A DNA stretch of 64,000 bases from an uncultured Bartonella sp. (GCA_945285915.1 CALYQL010000012.1:19001-83000), one strand, 5' to 3'; counted from the first letter of the stretch, positions 40,546-51,837 are shown. Made by a program: numbers and translations. Notes: generated by a model not told the origin, from the letters alone.

Positions 40546-42033
40546 ATGATTATGACTGATTTAACGAAGCTGACAATTGCCGAGGCTCGTGACGCTTTAA
40601 AACAGCGTGAAATCAAGGCAACAGAGTTGACTGATGCTTATCTTAAAGCAATTGAAGCGTCTAATCCCGCTATAAATGCGTATGTCGCTGTTACCGCCGA
40701 TCATGCCCAAGAGATGGCAAAGGCATCGCAAAAACGCATTGATAATAATGAAATGGGTGCTCTTGAGGGTATCCCTCTTGGTATCAAAGACCTTTTTGCA
40801 ACATATGACATCCATACACAGGCTTGTTCGCATATTCTTGATGGTTTTAAACCAAAATATGAGTCCACTGTTACGGCCAATTTATGGGCCGATGGTGCTG
40901 TCATGCTTGGTAAACTCAATATGGACGAGTTTGCAATGGGGTCTTCCAACGAGACATCACATTATGGTGCGGTTATCAATCCATGGCGTGCTGAAGGATC
41001 AGACAAGCAACTTGTACCGGGTGGTTCTTCTGGTGGTTCAGCAGCAGCCGTAGCAGCCCATTTATGCGCTGGTGCAACAGCAACTGATACTGGCGGTTCA
41101 ATTCGCCAACCGGCAGCGTTTACTGGCACAGTTGGAATTAAACCGACCTATGGTCGTTGTTCACGTTGGGGGACAATTGCGTTTGCTTCATCTCTCGATC
41201 AAGCTGGTCCAATTGGCCGCGATGTCCGCGATTGTTCAATTCTGCTTAAATCTATGGCATCATTTGATGACAAGGATTCAACCTCTGTTGATGTTCCTGT
41301 GCCTGATTATGAAAGTTTCATAGGAAAATCAGTAAAAGGCATGAAAATCGGTATTCCAAAAGAATATCGTGTTGATGGAATGTCTGAAGAAATCTTGAAC
41401 CTTTGGCAAAAGGGCATTGATTGGCTGAAAGATGCAGGTGCAGAAATAGTCAACATTTCGCTCCCTCATACAAAATATGCTTTACCAGCCTATTATATCG
41501 TAGCGCCTGCGGAAGCCTCCTCCAACTTGGCACGTTACGATGGTGTACGGTTCGGTCTGCGTGTACCGGGTAAAGATATTATTGAAATGTATGAAAATAC
41601 GCGTTCTGAAGGATTTGGAAACGAAGTTAAGCGCCGTATATTGATAGGCACATATGTGTTATCTGCTGGTTATTATGATGCTTATTATCTCAAAGCACAA
41701 AAGGTCAGAACGCTTATCAAACAAGATTTTGATAATTGTTTTGATGCTGGAGTTGATGCGATATTAACGCCAGCAACACCGACACCAGCTTTTGGTATTG
41801 CCGACGAAAAACTGAAAAGTGATCCTGTGGCAATGTACCTTAATGATATTTTCACTGTGACCGTTAATATGGCTGGCTTACCGGGAATATCTTTGCCTGC
41901 AGGTCTTTCTTCAGATGGTTTGCCATTGGGACTTCAGCTTATTGGTAAACCTTTTGGCGAAGGCGAATTATTTCAGACAGCATATGTGATCGAACAGGCA
42001 GCTGGCAAGTTTTCACCTAAAAAATGGTGGTAA
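40546..42033 (+). CDS. gatA: Asp-tRNA(Asn)/Glu-tRNA(Gln) amidotransferase subunit A
   Basis: [48 protein letters not shown]. Confidence 0.97.
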   Translation: MIMTDLTKLTIAEARDALKQREIKATELTDAYLKAIEASNPAINAYVAVTADHAQEMAKASQKRIDNNEMGALEGIPLGIKDLFATYDIHTQACSHILDGFKPKYESTVTANLWADGAVMLGKLNMDEFAMGSSNETSHYGAVINPWRAEGSDKQLVPGGSSGGSAAAVAAHLCAGATATDTGGSIRQPAAFTGTVGIKPTYGRCSRWGTIAFASSLDQAGPIGRDVRDCSILLKSMASFDDKDSTSVDVPVPDYESFIGKSVKGMKIGIPKEYRVDGMSEEILNLWQKGIDWLKDAGAEIVNISLPHTKYALPAYYIVAPAEASSNLARYDGVRFGLRVPGKDIIEMYENTRSEGFGNEVKRRILIGTYVLSAGYYDAYYLKAQKVRTLIKQDFDNCFDAGVDAILTPATPTPAFGIADEKLKSDPVAMYLNDIFTVTVNMAGLPGISLPAGLSSDGLPLGLQLIGKPFGEGELFQTAYVIEQAAGKFSPKKWW

Positions 42034-42148
42034 CTTTATAGGTATAGCGCCAAACGGGGGCAATCCTGTTTGGTTGGCTTGGATGCCATACTTCTATAGC
42101 CAGATAGATCTATTCTCGTTCAGAGAGTGTTTAAAACAATATCATTTT

Positions 42149-42184
42149 AATAGTGCAACAATGTATTGTTGCACTATTTTTTTG
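42149..42184 (+). terminator. Strong intrinsic terminator after gatA
   Basis: AATAGTGCAACAAT-gt-ATTGTTGCACTATT followed by TTTTTT. Confidence 0.9.
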
Positions 42185-42287
42185 ACATCACTTAAAGATA
42201 AAAATAATTGAATTTTGCCGGCGATCTTGATGGGCAGCCTTTTCTGTACCAACCACCCAATTTATATCGCTTACTCCAGACTCTATA

Positions 42288-42998
42288 TCAGCCGCCCAAA
42301 TAGGCTTCTTTCACTCTTGGGTCATTCAGCATCTGTTTGCCTTCACCTTCAAGAATAATTTTTCCCACTTCAAGAATATAGGCATAATTTGCAATGGAGA
42401 GCGCAGCAAAAGCATTTTGCTCAATAAGCAAGACAGTTTTGCCCATTTCGTTAATCTTTCTGATAATCGAAAAAATCTCATTTACCAGAATAGGGGCAAG
42501 GCCTAGAGATGGTTCGTCCAACATTACAACTTCTGGATTGCTCATCAGAGCGCGACCAACAGCAAGCATCTGTTGTTCACCACCAGACATGGTTCCGCCA
42601 AGTTGTTTTGAACGTTCTTTCAATCTTGGAAATAAATCAAATATCCACTCGATATCACGTGCGATACCTGCTTTGTCTTTTCTGATATAAGCGCCCAATT
42701 GCAAGTTTTCGAGGACGGTAAGATGCGGCATAATCCGCCGTCCTTCAGGACTAAGTGCAATCCCTCTGCGCAAAATCTCTTCAGGTTGTTTGCCTAAAAT
42801 TTCTTCTTCTTTATAGATTATTTCACCAGATACAGAGCGGTTTAATCCAGCGATGGAACGTACTGTACTGCTTTTTCCTGCACCATTTGCACCAATTAAG
42901 GTAACAATTGACCCCTGTTTGATGGACATTGTTAAACCTTGTACAGCTTTAATGGCACCATAGTGAACATGGAGATTTTTGATTTCAAGCAGATTCAT
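42288..42998 (-). CDS. livF: Branched-chain amino acid ABC transporter ATP-binding protein LivF
   Basis: GANGAGKSS Walker A; MSGGEQQMLAVGRALM; order livK-H-M-G-F. Confidence 0.93.
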   Translation of the reverse strand: MNLLEIKNLHVHYGAIKAVQGLTMSIKQGSIVTLIGANGAGKSSTVRSIAGLNRSVSGEIIYKEEEILGKQPEEILRRGIALSPEGRRIMPHLTVLENLQLGAYIRKDKAGIARDIEWIFDLFPRLKERSKQLGGTMSGGEQQMLAVGRALMSNPEVVMLDEPSLGLAPILVNEIFSIIRKINEMGKTVLLIEQNAFAALSIANYAYILEVGKIILEGEGKQMLNDPRVKEAYLGG

Positions 42999-43828
42999 GA
43001 AAGTTCTCCACCGAGATAAGCTTCAATGACTTTAGGATTATTGCGAATTTCCTCTGGGGTACCATCTGCAATTAACGCACCATATTCCAATACCCATATA
43101 TGGTTACACAATCCCATAACGACGCGCATATCATGTTCGATCAGCAGGATTGTCAAATCGAATTCTTCGCGAATTCTAGCGATGAAACTTAACAGTTCTT
43201 GGCTTTCTTGCGGATTCATACCGGCAGCCGGTTCGTCGAGTAACAAAATCTTTGGCTTTGTAGCCAATGCGCGGGCAATTTCCAGCCGTCTCTGCGCGCC
43301 ATAGGCCAAGGCTGTTGCTGGTTGGTCATAAAGATGATCAAGATGAACACGTTTTAGCAGATCCATAGCAGAATCACGAATTTGACGCTCTTCTTGAGCC
43401 GCGCTAGGTATATGCAGTGCACCAGCAAGCCATGAACTTTTTTGCCGCACATGAGCACCTACCATAACATTTTGTAGGACATTCAAGCCTGTAAACAATC
43501 TAATGTTCTGAAATGTTCGTGCTATGTGGCGTTTGCAAACAATATGGGGCGGAAGACCGGAAACGACCTTGCCATCAAGCTCGATAGTGCCAGATGTCGG
43601 TTTATAAAAACCCGAAATCATATTGAATACCGTGGTTTTTCCAGCACCATTTGGCCCGATAAGACCGGTAATACTACTACGTTCAATTTGCATATTGACG
43701 TCATTTACCGCGGTTAAACCGCCGAAGCGCATCGTTATGTTGTTAAGTGTCAAAATTGGATTGCTCATGATTCTTCTCCGCCTTTCGACACTGGCTGGCG
43801 CTTGAAAAAGCGATAGATGCCATTCCAA
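42995..43828 (-). CDS. livG: Branched-chain amino acid ABC transporter ATP-binding protein LivG (start probably MSNPILTLNN)
   Basis: GLIGPNGAGKTTVFNMISGFY; LLLDEPAAGMNPQE. Confidence 0.93.
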   Translation of the reverse strand: MEWHLSLFQAPASVERRRRIMSNPILTLNNITMRFGGLTAVNDVNMQIERSSITGLIGPNGAGKTTVFNMISGFYKPTSGTIELDGKVVSGLPPHIVCKRHIARTFQNIRLFTGLNVLQNVMVGAHVRQKSSWLAGALHIPSAAQEERQIRDSAMDLLKRVHLDHLYDQPATALAYGAQRRLEIARALATKPKILLLDEPAAGMNPQESQELLSFIARIREEFDLTILLIEHDMRVVMGLCNHIWVLEYGALIADGTPEEIRNNPKVIEAYLGGELS

Positions 43829-44823
43829 GAAAATTCGCGCGTTCCTAACAGGCCACTGCGCCAGAAAAGAATAATGGCCATGAGGAGTATTGAGAAAATA
43901 ACCATACGTAAGCCTGGGATACCTGGTAGTTGCATAAATCCGAGATTAAGCGGCTGTTCAACGATACGCAGCCATTCTAGCAATACAGTTATAATGACGC
44001 TGCCAATAATGCTTCCCGTGATAGAACCTAAGCCACCAGCTACAACAATCATCAAAATATTGAATGTCAAAAGAAAGTTGAACATTTTAGGGTCAATTGT
44101 TGAAATGAGGGCAGCCATCATTGCTCCGCCAACTCCAGCAAAGAATGCACCAATGACAAATGATAAACAGCGATAGAAGAAAGTATTTATTCCCATTGTT
44201 TTCGCTGCAATTTCATCATCTCTGATTGCACAGAGCGCGTTGCCGGTATTGCTCCTCAACAACATAACAATGAAAATAACGGTAAAAGCTAACCAACCGT
44301 AATTCCACCATAAATTGCCATCTTGCGGTATGCCTTTTATTCCCAGTGAACCATTTGTAATGGGGGTTGCATTGGTTATGACCACACGAATAATTTCTGC
44401 AAATCCTAGCGTTGCTATTCCAAGATAGTCACCACCAAGGCGTAATACCGGAATTGCAATGAATAGACCAAGAAGTGCGGCACAAAGTCCACCAATGATA
44501 ACCGCAAAAAAGAATGGTAACTGGAGATGTAATAGTGGACCAAAAATTGGCTCAAGGATCCACATCATTTCCTTTTGTTCGGGCGATAGCAATAAAATAG
44601 CACAAACATAGGCGCCAACAGCCATAAAACCAGCATGCCCCAGCGAAAACATACCAGTAAACCCATAGATGAGATTTAATGAGATAGCCAATATTGCATT
44701 GATGGCTATGAGATTTAAAATACGAACAGTGTAAGCATCAAAATTGCGTTCAGCATAAAAAAGAAAAGCAATCAGACACGCAATGCAAAGGAACGATAGA
44801 ATGATTTGCGAGGACTTTGACAT
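43765..44823 (-). CDS. livM: Branched-chain amino acid ABC transporter permease LivM
   Basis: Polytopic; LNLIYGFTGMFSLGHAGFMAVGAY. Confidence 0.93.
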   Translation of the reverse strand: MSKSSQIILSFLCIACLIAFLFYAERNFDAYTVRILNLIAINAILAISLNLIYGFTGMFSLGHAGFMAVGAYVCAILLLSPEQKEMMWILEPIFGPLLHLQLPFFFAVIIGGLCAALLGLFIAIPVLRLGGDYLGIATLGFAEIIRVVITNATPITNGSLGIKGIPQDGNLWWNYGWLAFTVIFIVMLLRSNTGNALCAIRDDEIAAKTMGINTFFYRCLSFVIGAFFAGVGGAMMAALISTIDPKMFNFLLTFNILMIVVAGGLGSITGSIIGSVIITVLLEWLRIVEQPLNLGFMQLPGIPGLRMVIFSILLMAIILFWRSGLLGTREFSWNGIYRFFKRQPVSKGGEES

Positions 44824-45899
44824 TAGATTTTCTCCTCGCTTTTTTTGCCCATAAGACCGGTTGGCATTACCAGCAAGATCATGATTAATAATATGAAAGC
44901 GAACGCATCACGATATCCTGATAGGGAAGGGAAAAATGCGATAATCATTATTTCAATAAACCCTAAGAGAAGCCCGCCTAACATCGCGCCCTCAACAGAA
45001 CCAATTCCTCCAATTACCGCTGCTATAAAGGCCTTTAATCCAGGTATTACGCCCATATAAGGGTGAATTTGCGGATATCGTAATGCCCACATGATGCCGG
45101 CAATTGCCGCTAAAGCAGAGCCAAGACCGAAGGTAAAGGCGATAATTTTATCGACGGAAACCCCCATAAGTCTTGTGGTTTCGATATCACGGGAAATTGC
45201 CCGCATCGCAAGTCCTGGCTTTGTCTTATTGATTATCCATAACAACAAGACGACCAATACCAGAGAAACAATCGGCACTATTATTGCCATAGGAACAATA
45301 CGGATAACACCGGTTGCATCAGCACCCAGATGCCATTGAATAGGTGTAACAAGAAAATCTGGTTGTTTCACGCTTTTGGGAACACCAGTGAAAAGCACTG
45401 TTGCCAAATTTTCAATCAGAAAGGACATACCAATTGCGCTGATTAACGCAGAAATACGGGGGGCATCACGTAAAGGTCTATAAGCAATACGATCGACTGC
45501 AATGCCGCCAGCGCTGGTTACAAACACAGCAAAGCAGACAGCCAAAATCCAAATAGGTGTAAAGTCTTGCGGTGAAATCAGCGCATAATAGGCTAACGCC
45601 AATACGAGTATAGCAAAAATAATGCCCCAATAGGATTTTATCTGTTTTTTGAAGCCGATAAATACAGAGTAATAGACCAGAACAGCCAATAATATAAGCA
45701 ATACAGCTGCCCATGCAGGCATGAAGCTGATTGTCGAAAAGAATACAAAATAAGCACCCAACATAAAAATATCACCATGGGCGAAATTTATAAGCCGTAG
45801 GATGCCATAGACCATCGTATATCCGATGGCTATTAGCCCATATAGGGATCCTAATGCCAGAGCATTAAAAAAATGCTGGATGAACATTTCAGTGCTCAT
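44823..45899 (-). CDS. livH: Branched-chain amino acid ABC transporter permease LivH
   Basis: ALALGSLYGLIAIGYTMVYGILRLINFAHGDIFMLGAY. Confidence 0.95.
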   Translation of the reverse strand: MSTEMFIQHFFNALALGSLYGLIAIGYTMVYGILRLINFAHGDIFMLGAYFVFFSTISFMPAWAAVLLILLAVLVYYSVFIGFKKQIKSYWGIIFAILVLALAYYALISPQDFTPIWILAVCFAVFVTSAGGIAVDRIAYRPLRDAPRISALISAIGMSFLIENLATVLFTGVPKSVKQPDFLVTPIQWHLGADATGVIRIVPMAIIVPIVSLVLVVLLLWIINKTKPGLAMRAISRDIETTRLMGVSVDKIIAFTFGLGSALAAIAGIMWALRYPQIHPYMGVIPGLKAFIAAVIGGIGSVEGAMLGGLLLGFIEIMIIAFFPSLSGYRDAFAFILLIMILLVMPTGLMGKKSEEKI

Positions 45900-45929
45900 C
45901 TCGTACCTTTCTTTATTTATGCAATTAAT

Positions 45930-45963
45930 AAAAGCCGGTCGAAAGTTATCATTCCGACCGGTA
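45930..45963 (-). terminator. Hairpin between livK and livH (minus strand), attenuator-like
   Basis: CCGGTCG (45935-45941) / CGACCGG (45955-45961), followed on the minus strand by cTTTTATT. Confidence 0.55.
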
Positions 45964-45988
45964 TTGTATGTGATTTATAAATATCAAC

Positions 45989-47122
45989 TTATAAAGCAGG
46001 TTTAACTTCGCCCAGATATACGCGCTTACCGTCTTTTATCTCGATCACACCAATTGGTATTTCTGGATTATGGTTTTGATCCATAGTCATAGGACCAAAT
46101 GGTGTTTGAAAATCTTTTAATTTAGCAAGCTCTGCCGTGATTGCTTCACGGTCATCACTTCCAGCTTTTTCAATGGCTTCCATAAACATCATATAGGATG
46201 TGTATCCTAACACTGCATTCACATTAGGCGCTTTGTTAGGGAAGGTGGCTTTCCATTGTGTTGTAAATTCTTTTGCCGTTTCTGGCATATTCGGCATATT
46301 TTCATCATATGGGAAAGTGGTGTGTAAAAAGCCTTCTGCCGCTTTTCCACCAATAGTAACCGTTTCAGGATTATCCATTGCGTCGCCGCCCATGATACGG
46401 AATGTTGCTCCCAATTCACGGGCTTGCTTCATAATTATTGCGCCTTCGGCAAAATATGCCGGAATAAACAATACATCTGGTTGTTGCGCAATAATTTCAG
46501 TTAATGCTGCAGAAAAGTCCTGATCACCTGAGTTGTAATTGAGGTTAGCAACAACATCGCCACCCAATTTCTTGAACGAACTATTGAAATAATTTGCCAG
46601 ACCGATAGCGTAATCGTTTGAAATGTCTTTTAAAATAGCAGCTTTTTTAGCATGCAATGTATTGAACGCATATGTGGCAGCACCCGCGCCTTGATAAGGA
46701 TCCACAAAACATGCGCGGAAGTAGTATTTTTTTCCCTGTGTTACCAAAGGGTTTGTCGCGGAGGTCGCAACGGCTGGTGTTTTTGCTGGCTCAGAAACTT
46801 CACCGCCTGCAAGAGCAAGTGATGAACCATAGGTTCCAATAATACCTTGTACTTTATCCGAGGCCGTCAAACGCATCACAGCGTTTGCTGCTTCAACTTT
46901 GTCGGACTTGTTGTCGACAATTATCAGTTCAACTTTACGTCCCAAAACCTCTGGTTTCATTTTATTGGCAAGTTGAACACCTTCAAGTTCCAATTGTCCG
47001 CCAAAAGCATTCTGACCTGTAAGAGGAAGAAAAACTCCGATCTTAATAGGATCCGACGCATATGCGTTAACAGTGAATGCGGCTGCTGCCACCGCGGACG
47101 CAATTAGTTTTCTAAAAGCCAT
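45989..47122 (-). CDS. livK: Branched-chain amino acid ABC transporter substrate-binding protein
   Basis: Signal peptide; DPIKIGVFLPLTGQNAFGGQLELEGVQLA. Confidence 0.92.
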   Translation of the reverse strand: MAFRKLIASAVAAAAFTVNAYASDPIKIGVFLPLTGQNAFGGQLELEGVQLANKMKPEVLGRKVELIIVDNKSDKVEAANAVMRLTASDKVQGIIGTYGSSLALAGGEVSEPAKTPAVATSATNPLVTQGKKYYFRACFVDPYQGAGAATYAFNTLHAKKAAILKDISNDYAIGLANYFNSSFKKLGGDVVANLNYNSGDQDFSAALTEIIAQQPDVLFIPAYFAEGAIIMKQARELGATFRIMGGDAMDNPETVTIGGKAAEGFLHTTFPYDENMPNMPETAKEFTTQWKATFPNKAPNVNAVLGYTSYMMFMEAIEKAGSDDREAITAELAKLKDFQTPFGPMTMDQNHNPEIPIGVIEIKDGKRVYLGEVKPAL

Positions 47123-47276
47123 TTTTTATTGTTCCTCTCTTAAATTACAATGTAAAAATATTGTAATAGAACGTTAATAATATGATATGGCTTTTAGTAC
47201 AAGTTTCGTTAGTCGATGAATAAATATAAAATCATCTTATACAATAGGTTTTTCTTTCTACCTTTAAGATAAGCGG

Positions 47277-47717
47277 TTACCACGTACCTGTATTTTTCAT
47301 AGATAGCCAAGGTTCCTTTGGTTCAAGCTTTTCACCTTTTTGTAGAAGTTCGATAGAGATGCCATCGGGAGATTTTATAAAAGCCATATGACCATCACGT
47401 GGTGGTCGATTGATGACAATTCCCTGATCTACTAATTTCTGGCATGTTTCATAAATGTTATCAACTTCATAGGCTAAATGCCCAAAATTACGACCGCCGG
47501 TATAGTCTTCCGTATCCCAATTATAGGTTAGTTCAAGTTCTGGGGCGTGGGTTTCTTCCGCCGACTTGATGTCTTGTGGTGCGGCAAGATAAACAAGTGT
47601 AAACCGTCCACTTTCGTTTTCTGTGCGTCTTGTTTCTTTTAGACCAAATATTTTGCAGTAAAAATCAATTGATTTTTCAAGATCGTTCACACGAACCATA
47701 GTATGTAAATAACGCAT
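47277..47717 (-). CDS. gloA: Lactoylglutathione lyase (VOC family); start corrected
   Basis: [31 protein letters not shown]...[21 protein letters not shown]. Confidence 0.92.
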   Translation of the reverse strand: MRYLHTMVRVNDLEKSIDFYCKIFGLKETRRTENESGRFTLVYLAAPQDIKSAEETHAPELELTYNWDTEDYTGGRNFGHLAYEVDNIYETCQKLVDQGIVINRPPRDGHMAFIKSPDGISIELLQKGEKLEPKEPWLSMKNTGTW

Positions 47718-47930
47718 TTTCGCCTCTCGTTTTATATCGCAGTGGAATGTAGCTTTTTTTGAGAAAGGTTCAACACTTCTGTCGATCATAAATAACGCAC
47801 AATGATGTGTTGGGTTTTCGGCCTCAATTACAATATGGGGAAATCTAATAAGAGGACTTGCGCCCATGTGACAGAGCAATGTTTACTTGCAGCCAGAGAA
47901 TCAATCGCTTTAACAGGACTATTTGGATTA

Positions 47931-48508
47931 TGACGATTAAAGAAACATCAGAAAAAGATATTTCGTCTGAAGTTAGTTCTGAAACAACAGCAGCCGATGT
48001 TGCAGAAATTAGTGGCAGCATTAAATGGTTTGATGTGAGCAAAGGTTATGGCTTCATCGTTCCTGATATTGCCGGTGTTCCGGATATTCTATTGCACGTT
48101 ACCGTTATGCGACGTGACGGCTTTCAAACAGCCTTGGAAGGTGCAAGGATTGTCTGTGTTGTTAAAAAAGGTGAACGCGGATTACAATGTATCCAAGTCA
48201 AGTCGATTGATTTGTCGACTGCTGTTCATCCATCCGAATTGCCAGCGCGTACACATGTTGTTGTCGTGCCAGAAAGTGGCTTGGAGCGCGCAATTGTAAA
48301 GTGGTTCAATAGGGATAAAGGCTTCGGCTTTTTAACAAGAGGCGAAGGTACGGAAGATATTTTTATCCATATGGAGACTTTGCGCCGTTTTGGATTGGCA
48401 GAATTGCGTCCTGGACAAGTTGTGCTTGTGCGCTTTGGAACAGGAGAAAAAGGGTTAATGGCTGCTGAAATTCATCCGGATATTGCCGCACCCTTTCCAA
48501 CACATTAA
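47931..48508 (+). CDS. Protein with two cold-shock domains; start corrected to the ATG at 47931
   Basis: GSIKWFDVSKGYGFIVPD...ILLHVTVM and AIVKWFNRDKGFGFLTRGEGTEDIFIHMETL. Confidence 0.93.
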
Positions 48509-48601
48509 TCCATGCATTCGGGAGACGCTGTATCATTATAGGCTTTGAATTTTGATACAGTTGCAATCATTCGTATATATTAAGCTGCAAAAGACGAGGA
48601 T

Positions 48602-49084
48602 ATGAGACGATTTTTTCTGGTTGCATTTTGTTTCATGCTGATCGGTAATTTCAAGGCTTATGCGCAAGAACCAATGCTTTTGCCTGTTGATGCGCAACCG
48701 CTCACCATAAAAACCGGATTAGGTCAGATAACGTATGATGTGGAGATTGCTGTAACGCCTGAGCAAACAGAAGCAGGGTTGATGTTTAGGAAAAACTTCC
48801 CTGAAAATCGTGCGATGTTATTCAAGTTTGCATCGGAACGTGTTGTTTCAATGTGGATGGCGAATACGCCTTTGCCACTCGATATGCTTTTTCTCGACAA
48901 AAACGGTAAAATTGTTGCAATAACGGAGAACGCGCATCCATATTCTACGAGAATCATTTCTTCTCATGTGCCAGCATCTTTCACAATAGAGATAAATGCT
49001 GGTCAGGTTGCGGTTAAGAAAATTCAAAAAGGTCAAAGGGTCATTCACCCAGCTATTTGTGGTGAATGCAAGGTGGGTCAGTGA
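48602..49084 (+). CDS. DUF192 family protein with signal peptide
   Basis: VEIAVTPEQTEAGLMFRKNFPENRAMLFKF...MWMANTPLPLDMLFLDKNGKI. Confidence 0.9.
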   Translation: MRRFFLVAFCFMLIGNFKAYAQEPMLLPVDAQPLTIKTGLGQITYDVEIAVTPEQTEAGLMFRKNFPENRAMLFKFASERVVSMWMANTPLPLDMLFLDKNGKIVAITENAHPYSTRIISSHVPASFTIEINAGQVAVKKIQKGQRVIHPAICGECKVGQ

Positions 49085-49854
49085 TGAGTGCAGAAGACGT
49101 TCAATATTTCAATCATGATGGGTTTCGTTTAGCATTTCGTGAAGAAGGTGAGGGGGAACCGATCCTTTTGATTCACGGCTTTGCGTCATCTTCCAATGTC
49201 AACTGGTATGCACCGGGATGGTTCAGAGTTCTTAATGAAGCAGGATATCGGGTTATCGCAATTGATAATCGAGGACACGGATTTTCAGATAAAAGCCATG
49301 ATCCGGCGGTTTACACGCCTGAAGCTATGGCTGGCGATGCCGCTGCTTTATTGGAACATTTGGGAATCAAAAAAGCACAAGTCATGGGATATTCTATGGG
49401 GGCCCGTATAAGCGCCTATATGTGCCTGTTGCATGGTTCATATGTAAACAGTGTCATATTTGGTGGTCTTGGCATTGGTATGGTAACCGGCGCTGGTAAT
49501 TGGGAGCCAGTTGCGGAAGCTTTGTTGGCAGATGATATAAATCAAATTACCAATCCACGTGGTTTGATGTTCCGGAAATTTGCAGATCGTACAAAAAGCG
49601 ACAAAAAGGCATTGGCTGCTTGTGTCATAACTTCGAAAAAAGAACTGACTGCGACGGAAGTACATGCTATTCGTCAACCTGCATTGGTAGCAGTAGGGAC
49701 ACTTGATGAGATTTCTGGTGAAGCCGAACCACTTGCTGCTTTATTGCCGAAAGGCGAAACGCTCATAATTCCAAATCGCGATCATATGTTGGCCGTTGGG
49801 GATCCTGTCTACAAAAAAGGTGTGATAGATTTTCTCTCCCGACATCCTATATGA
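49084..49854 (+). CDS. Alpha/beta hydrolase
   Basis: ILLIHGFASSSNVNWY; AIDNRGHGFSDKS; GYSMGARISA. Confidence 0.92.
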   Translation: MSAEDVQYFNHDGFRLAFREEGEGEPILLIHGFASSSNVNWYAPGWFRVLNEAGYRVIAIDNRGHGFSDKSHDPAVYTPEAMAGDAAALLEHLGIKKAQVMGYSMGARISAYMCLLHGSYVNSVIFGGLGIGMVTGAGNWEPVAEALLADDINQITNPRGLMFRKFADRTKSDKKALAACVITSKKELTATEVHAIRQPALVAVGTLDEISGEAEPLAALLPKGETLIIPNRDHMLAVGDPVYKKGVIDFLSRHPI

Positions 49855-49894
49855 TGGCAACAGGCGTTATTGATTCCAATACGGAGGAAAGATT

Positions 49895-50704
49895 GTGTCT
49901 TGCACCGAACAGGAAGCAACACGGCGTAATCCGGAAACGCTTTGGCACGATATAAGGCAAGAAGCTTTATCTGCGAGCGAAGCTGATCCAGTGTTGGAAT
50001 CGTTCTTTGCTGAATCCATTTTGAAATATGAGAGCCTTAGCGACATGATTGCCGGTCGTGTTGCCGCACGCCTTTGGACGCGTGAAATTAATGAAAATGC
50101 GCTTTACCAAATTTTCAGAGAGCAGATTGAGGGAATCGCGCAATTTGAAGAGCATGTAGCGGATGATATTGGTGCGGTTTTTTATCGTGATCCCGCATGT
50201 AATCGATACATTGAAGCAGTGTTATATTTAAAGGGCTTTTTGGCAATTCAGGCGCATCGTTTGGCACATGATTTATGGTTAAAAGGTAGGTGTGACCTCG
50301 CTTTGTTTCTACAGAGCCGTTCCTCATCAGTGTTTCAAACCGATATCCATCCTGCTGCACAATTTGGTCGCGGTATTTTTCTTGATCATGCCACGGGGCT
50401 TGTGGTTGGCGAAACAGCTGTTGTTGGTGACAATGTTTCGATGCTACAGGATGTTACCCTTGGCGGTACGGGAAAAGAATGTGGTGATCGCCACCCCAAA
50501 ATAGCAAATGGTGTGTTGATTGGTGCGGGGGCCAAGATACTTGGCAATATAACTGTTGGCGCATGTGCGAAAATTGCTGCCTGTTCGGTTGTATTAAAGC
50601 CGGTGCCTGCCCATGTAACCGTGGCTGGAGTGCCAGCAAAAATAATTGGAAAGTTACATGAAGTTGAGCCAGCATTATGTATGGATCAATTGATTAATGA
50701 ATAA
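49895..50704 (+). CDS. cysE: Serine O-acetyltransferase
   Basis: DIHPAAQFGRGIFLDHATGLVVGETAVVGDNVSMLQDVTLGGTGKE. Confidence 0.96.
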   Translation: MSCTEQEATRRNPETLWHDIRQEALSASEADPVLESFFAESILKYESLSDMIAGRVAARLWTREINENALYQIFREQIEGIAQFEEHVADDIGAVFYRDPACNRYIEAVLYLKGFLAIQAHRLAHDLWLKGRCDLALFLQSRSSSVFQTDIHPAAQFGRGIFLDHATGLVVGETAVVGDNVSMLQDVTLGGTGKECGDRHPKIANGVLIGAGAKILGNITVGACAKIAACSVVLKPVPAHVTVAGVPAKIIGKLHEVEPALCMDQLINE

Positions 50705-50792
50705 AATAAAAAGCTGATTATCCTTTACAGACAGCGCAGCTTGTCTTATTTGCCCTAACACGAAAGACAATGATAGTTATTAGGAGATCGCT

Positions 50793-51002
50793 GTGAAGCC
50801 CGATGAAATCAAAAAACTAGATGGCTATTTTAAGCGCACATTTCAGAATCAGGCGTTACAAGTCAAGCCTCGCCCACGTAAAGATGACTCATGCGAGGTT
50901 TATCTAGGAGATGAGTTCCTTGGTGTCATTTATCGCGATGAAGATGAAGGAGAATTGTCTTATAACTTCTCGATGGCAATTCTCGATATTGATTTGGACT
51001 AA
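50793..51002 (+). CDS. DUF3126 family protein
   Basis: MKPDEIKKLDGYFKRTFQNQALQVKPRPRKDDSCEVYLGDEFLGVIYRDEDEGELSYNF. Confidence 0.85.
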   Translation: MKPDEIKKLDGYFKRTFQNQALQVKPRPRKDDSCEVYLGDEFLGVIYRDEDEGELSYNFSMAILDIDLD

Positions 51003-51041
51003 TCTAAGTACTGTTTAATTTGGTCACATTATATATCTATT

Positions 51042-51821
51042 TTAAATCAGCTTTTTTGCTCTAAAGCTCGTATAGCCATTACGTGCGATAATGATATGAT
51101 CGTGAATGGCTATACCAAGAGCATTTGCAACATCTTTAAGCATATGCGTCATTGAGATGTCTTCTCTTGACGGTGTTGGGTCACCTGACGGATGATTGTG
51201 AACCAGAATGAGTGCTGATGCGGAAAGTTGCAGTGCACGCCTTACCACTTCCCTTGGATAGACCGGTGTATGGTCAACTGTACCAATTTGCTGAATTTCG
51301 TCAGCTATAAGACCATTTTTCTTATCGAGAAATAAAATACGAAATTGCTCACGTGTTTCGTGTGCCATAGCTGCGCGACAATAAGCCAGCACTTTATCCC
51401 AAGAAGAGAAGATATCGCGTTTACGCAATTCCGATCTATTTACACGTTCACTAACGCCCGCGATGATTTTCAAATCGTGAGCAACAGCAGGACCACAGCC
51501 GGGAACTTCTTGCAGTAAATTAATATCTGCTCCCAAAACATCAGCAAGACTACCAAACCGGTTTAATAATGATTTTGCTAACTGTTTTGTGTCTGCACGT
51601 GGGATTGAGCGAAACAATAACAATTCAAGAAATTCATAATCTGCAAAACCGACACCATTGGTTTGAAAATATCGTTGCCTCAATCGCTCACGATGGCCTT
51701 TATGTTGTGAGGCAACAAGTTGTTTGGGTTCCACAGTCTTATTAGGCTTGGCTTGGTTTGTTGTTAATGCAAACAACGCTCTTTCGGCGAAAGCATTTTT
51801 ATCGCTATCATCTTTAGCCAT
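51042..51821 (-). CDS. radC: RadC/JAB-domain DNA repair protein
   Basis: [39 protein letters not shown]. Confidence 0.93.
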   Translation of the reverse strand: MAKDDSDKNAFAERALFALTTNQAKPNKTVEPKQLVASQHKGHRERLRQRYFQTNGVGFADYEFLELLLFRSIPRADTKQLAKSLLNRFGSLADVLGADINLLQEVPGCGPAVAHDLKIIAGVSERVNRSELRKRDIFSSWDKVLAYCRAAMAHETREQFRILFLDKKNGLIADEIQQIGTVDHTPVYPREVVRRALQLSASALILVHNHPSGDPTPSREDISMTHMLKDVANALGIAIHDHIIIARNGYTSFRAKKLI

Positions 51822-51837
51822 AATATGTTGTTCGCTT

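Noticed and set aside
42035-42130. Possible remnant gene after gatA
   Set aside because: No frame shows recognisable similarity, and the clear terminator at 42149-42184 explains the region.
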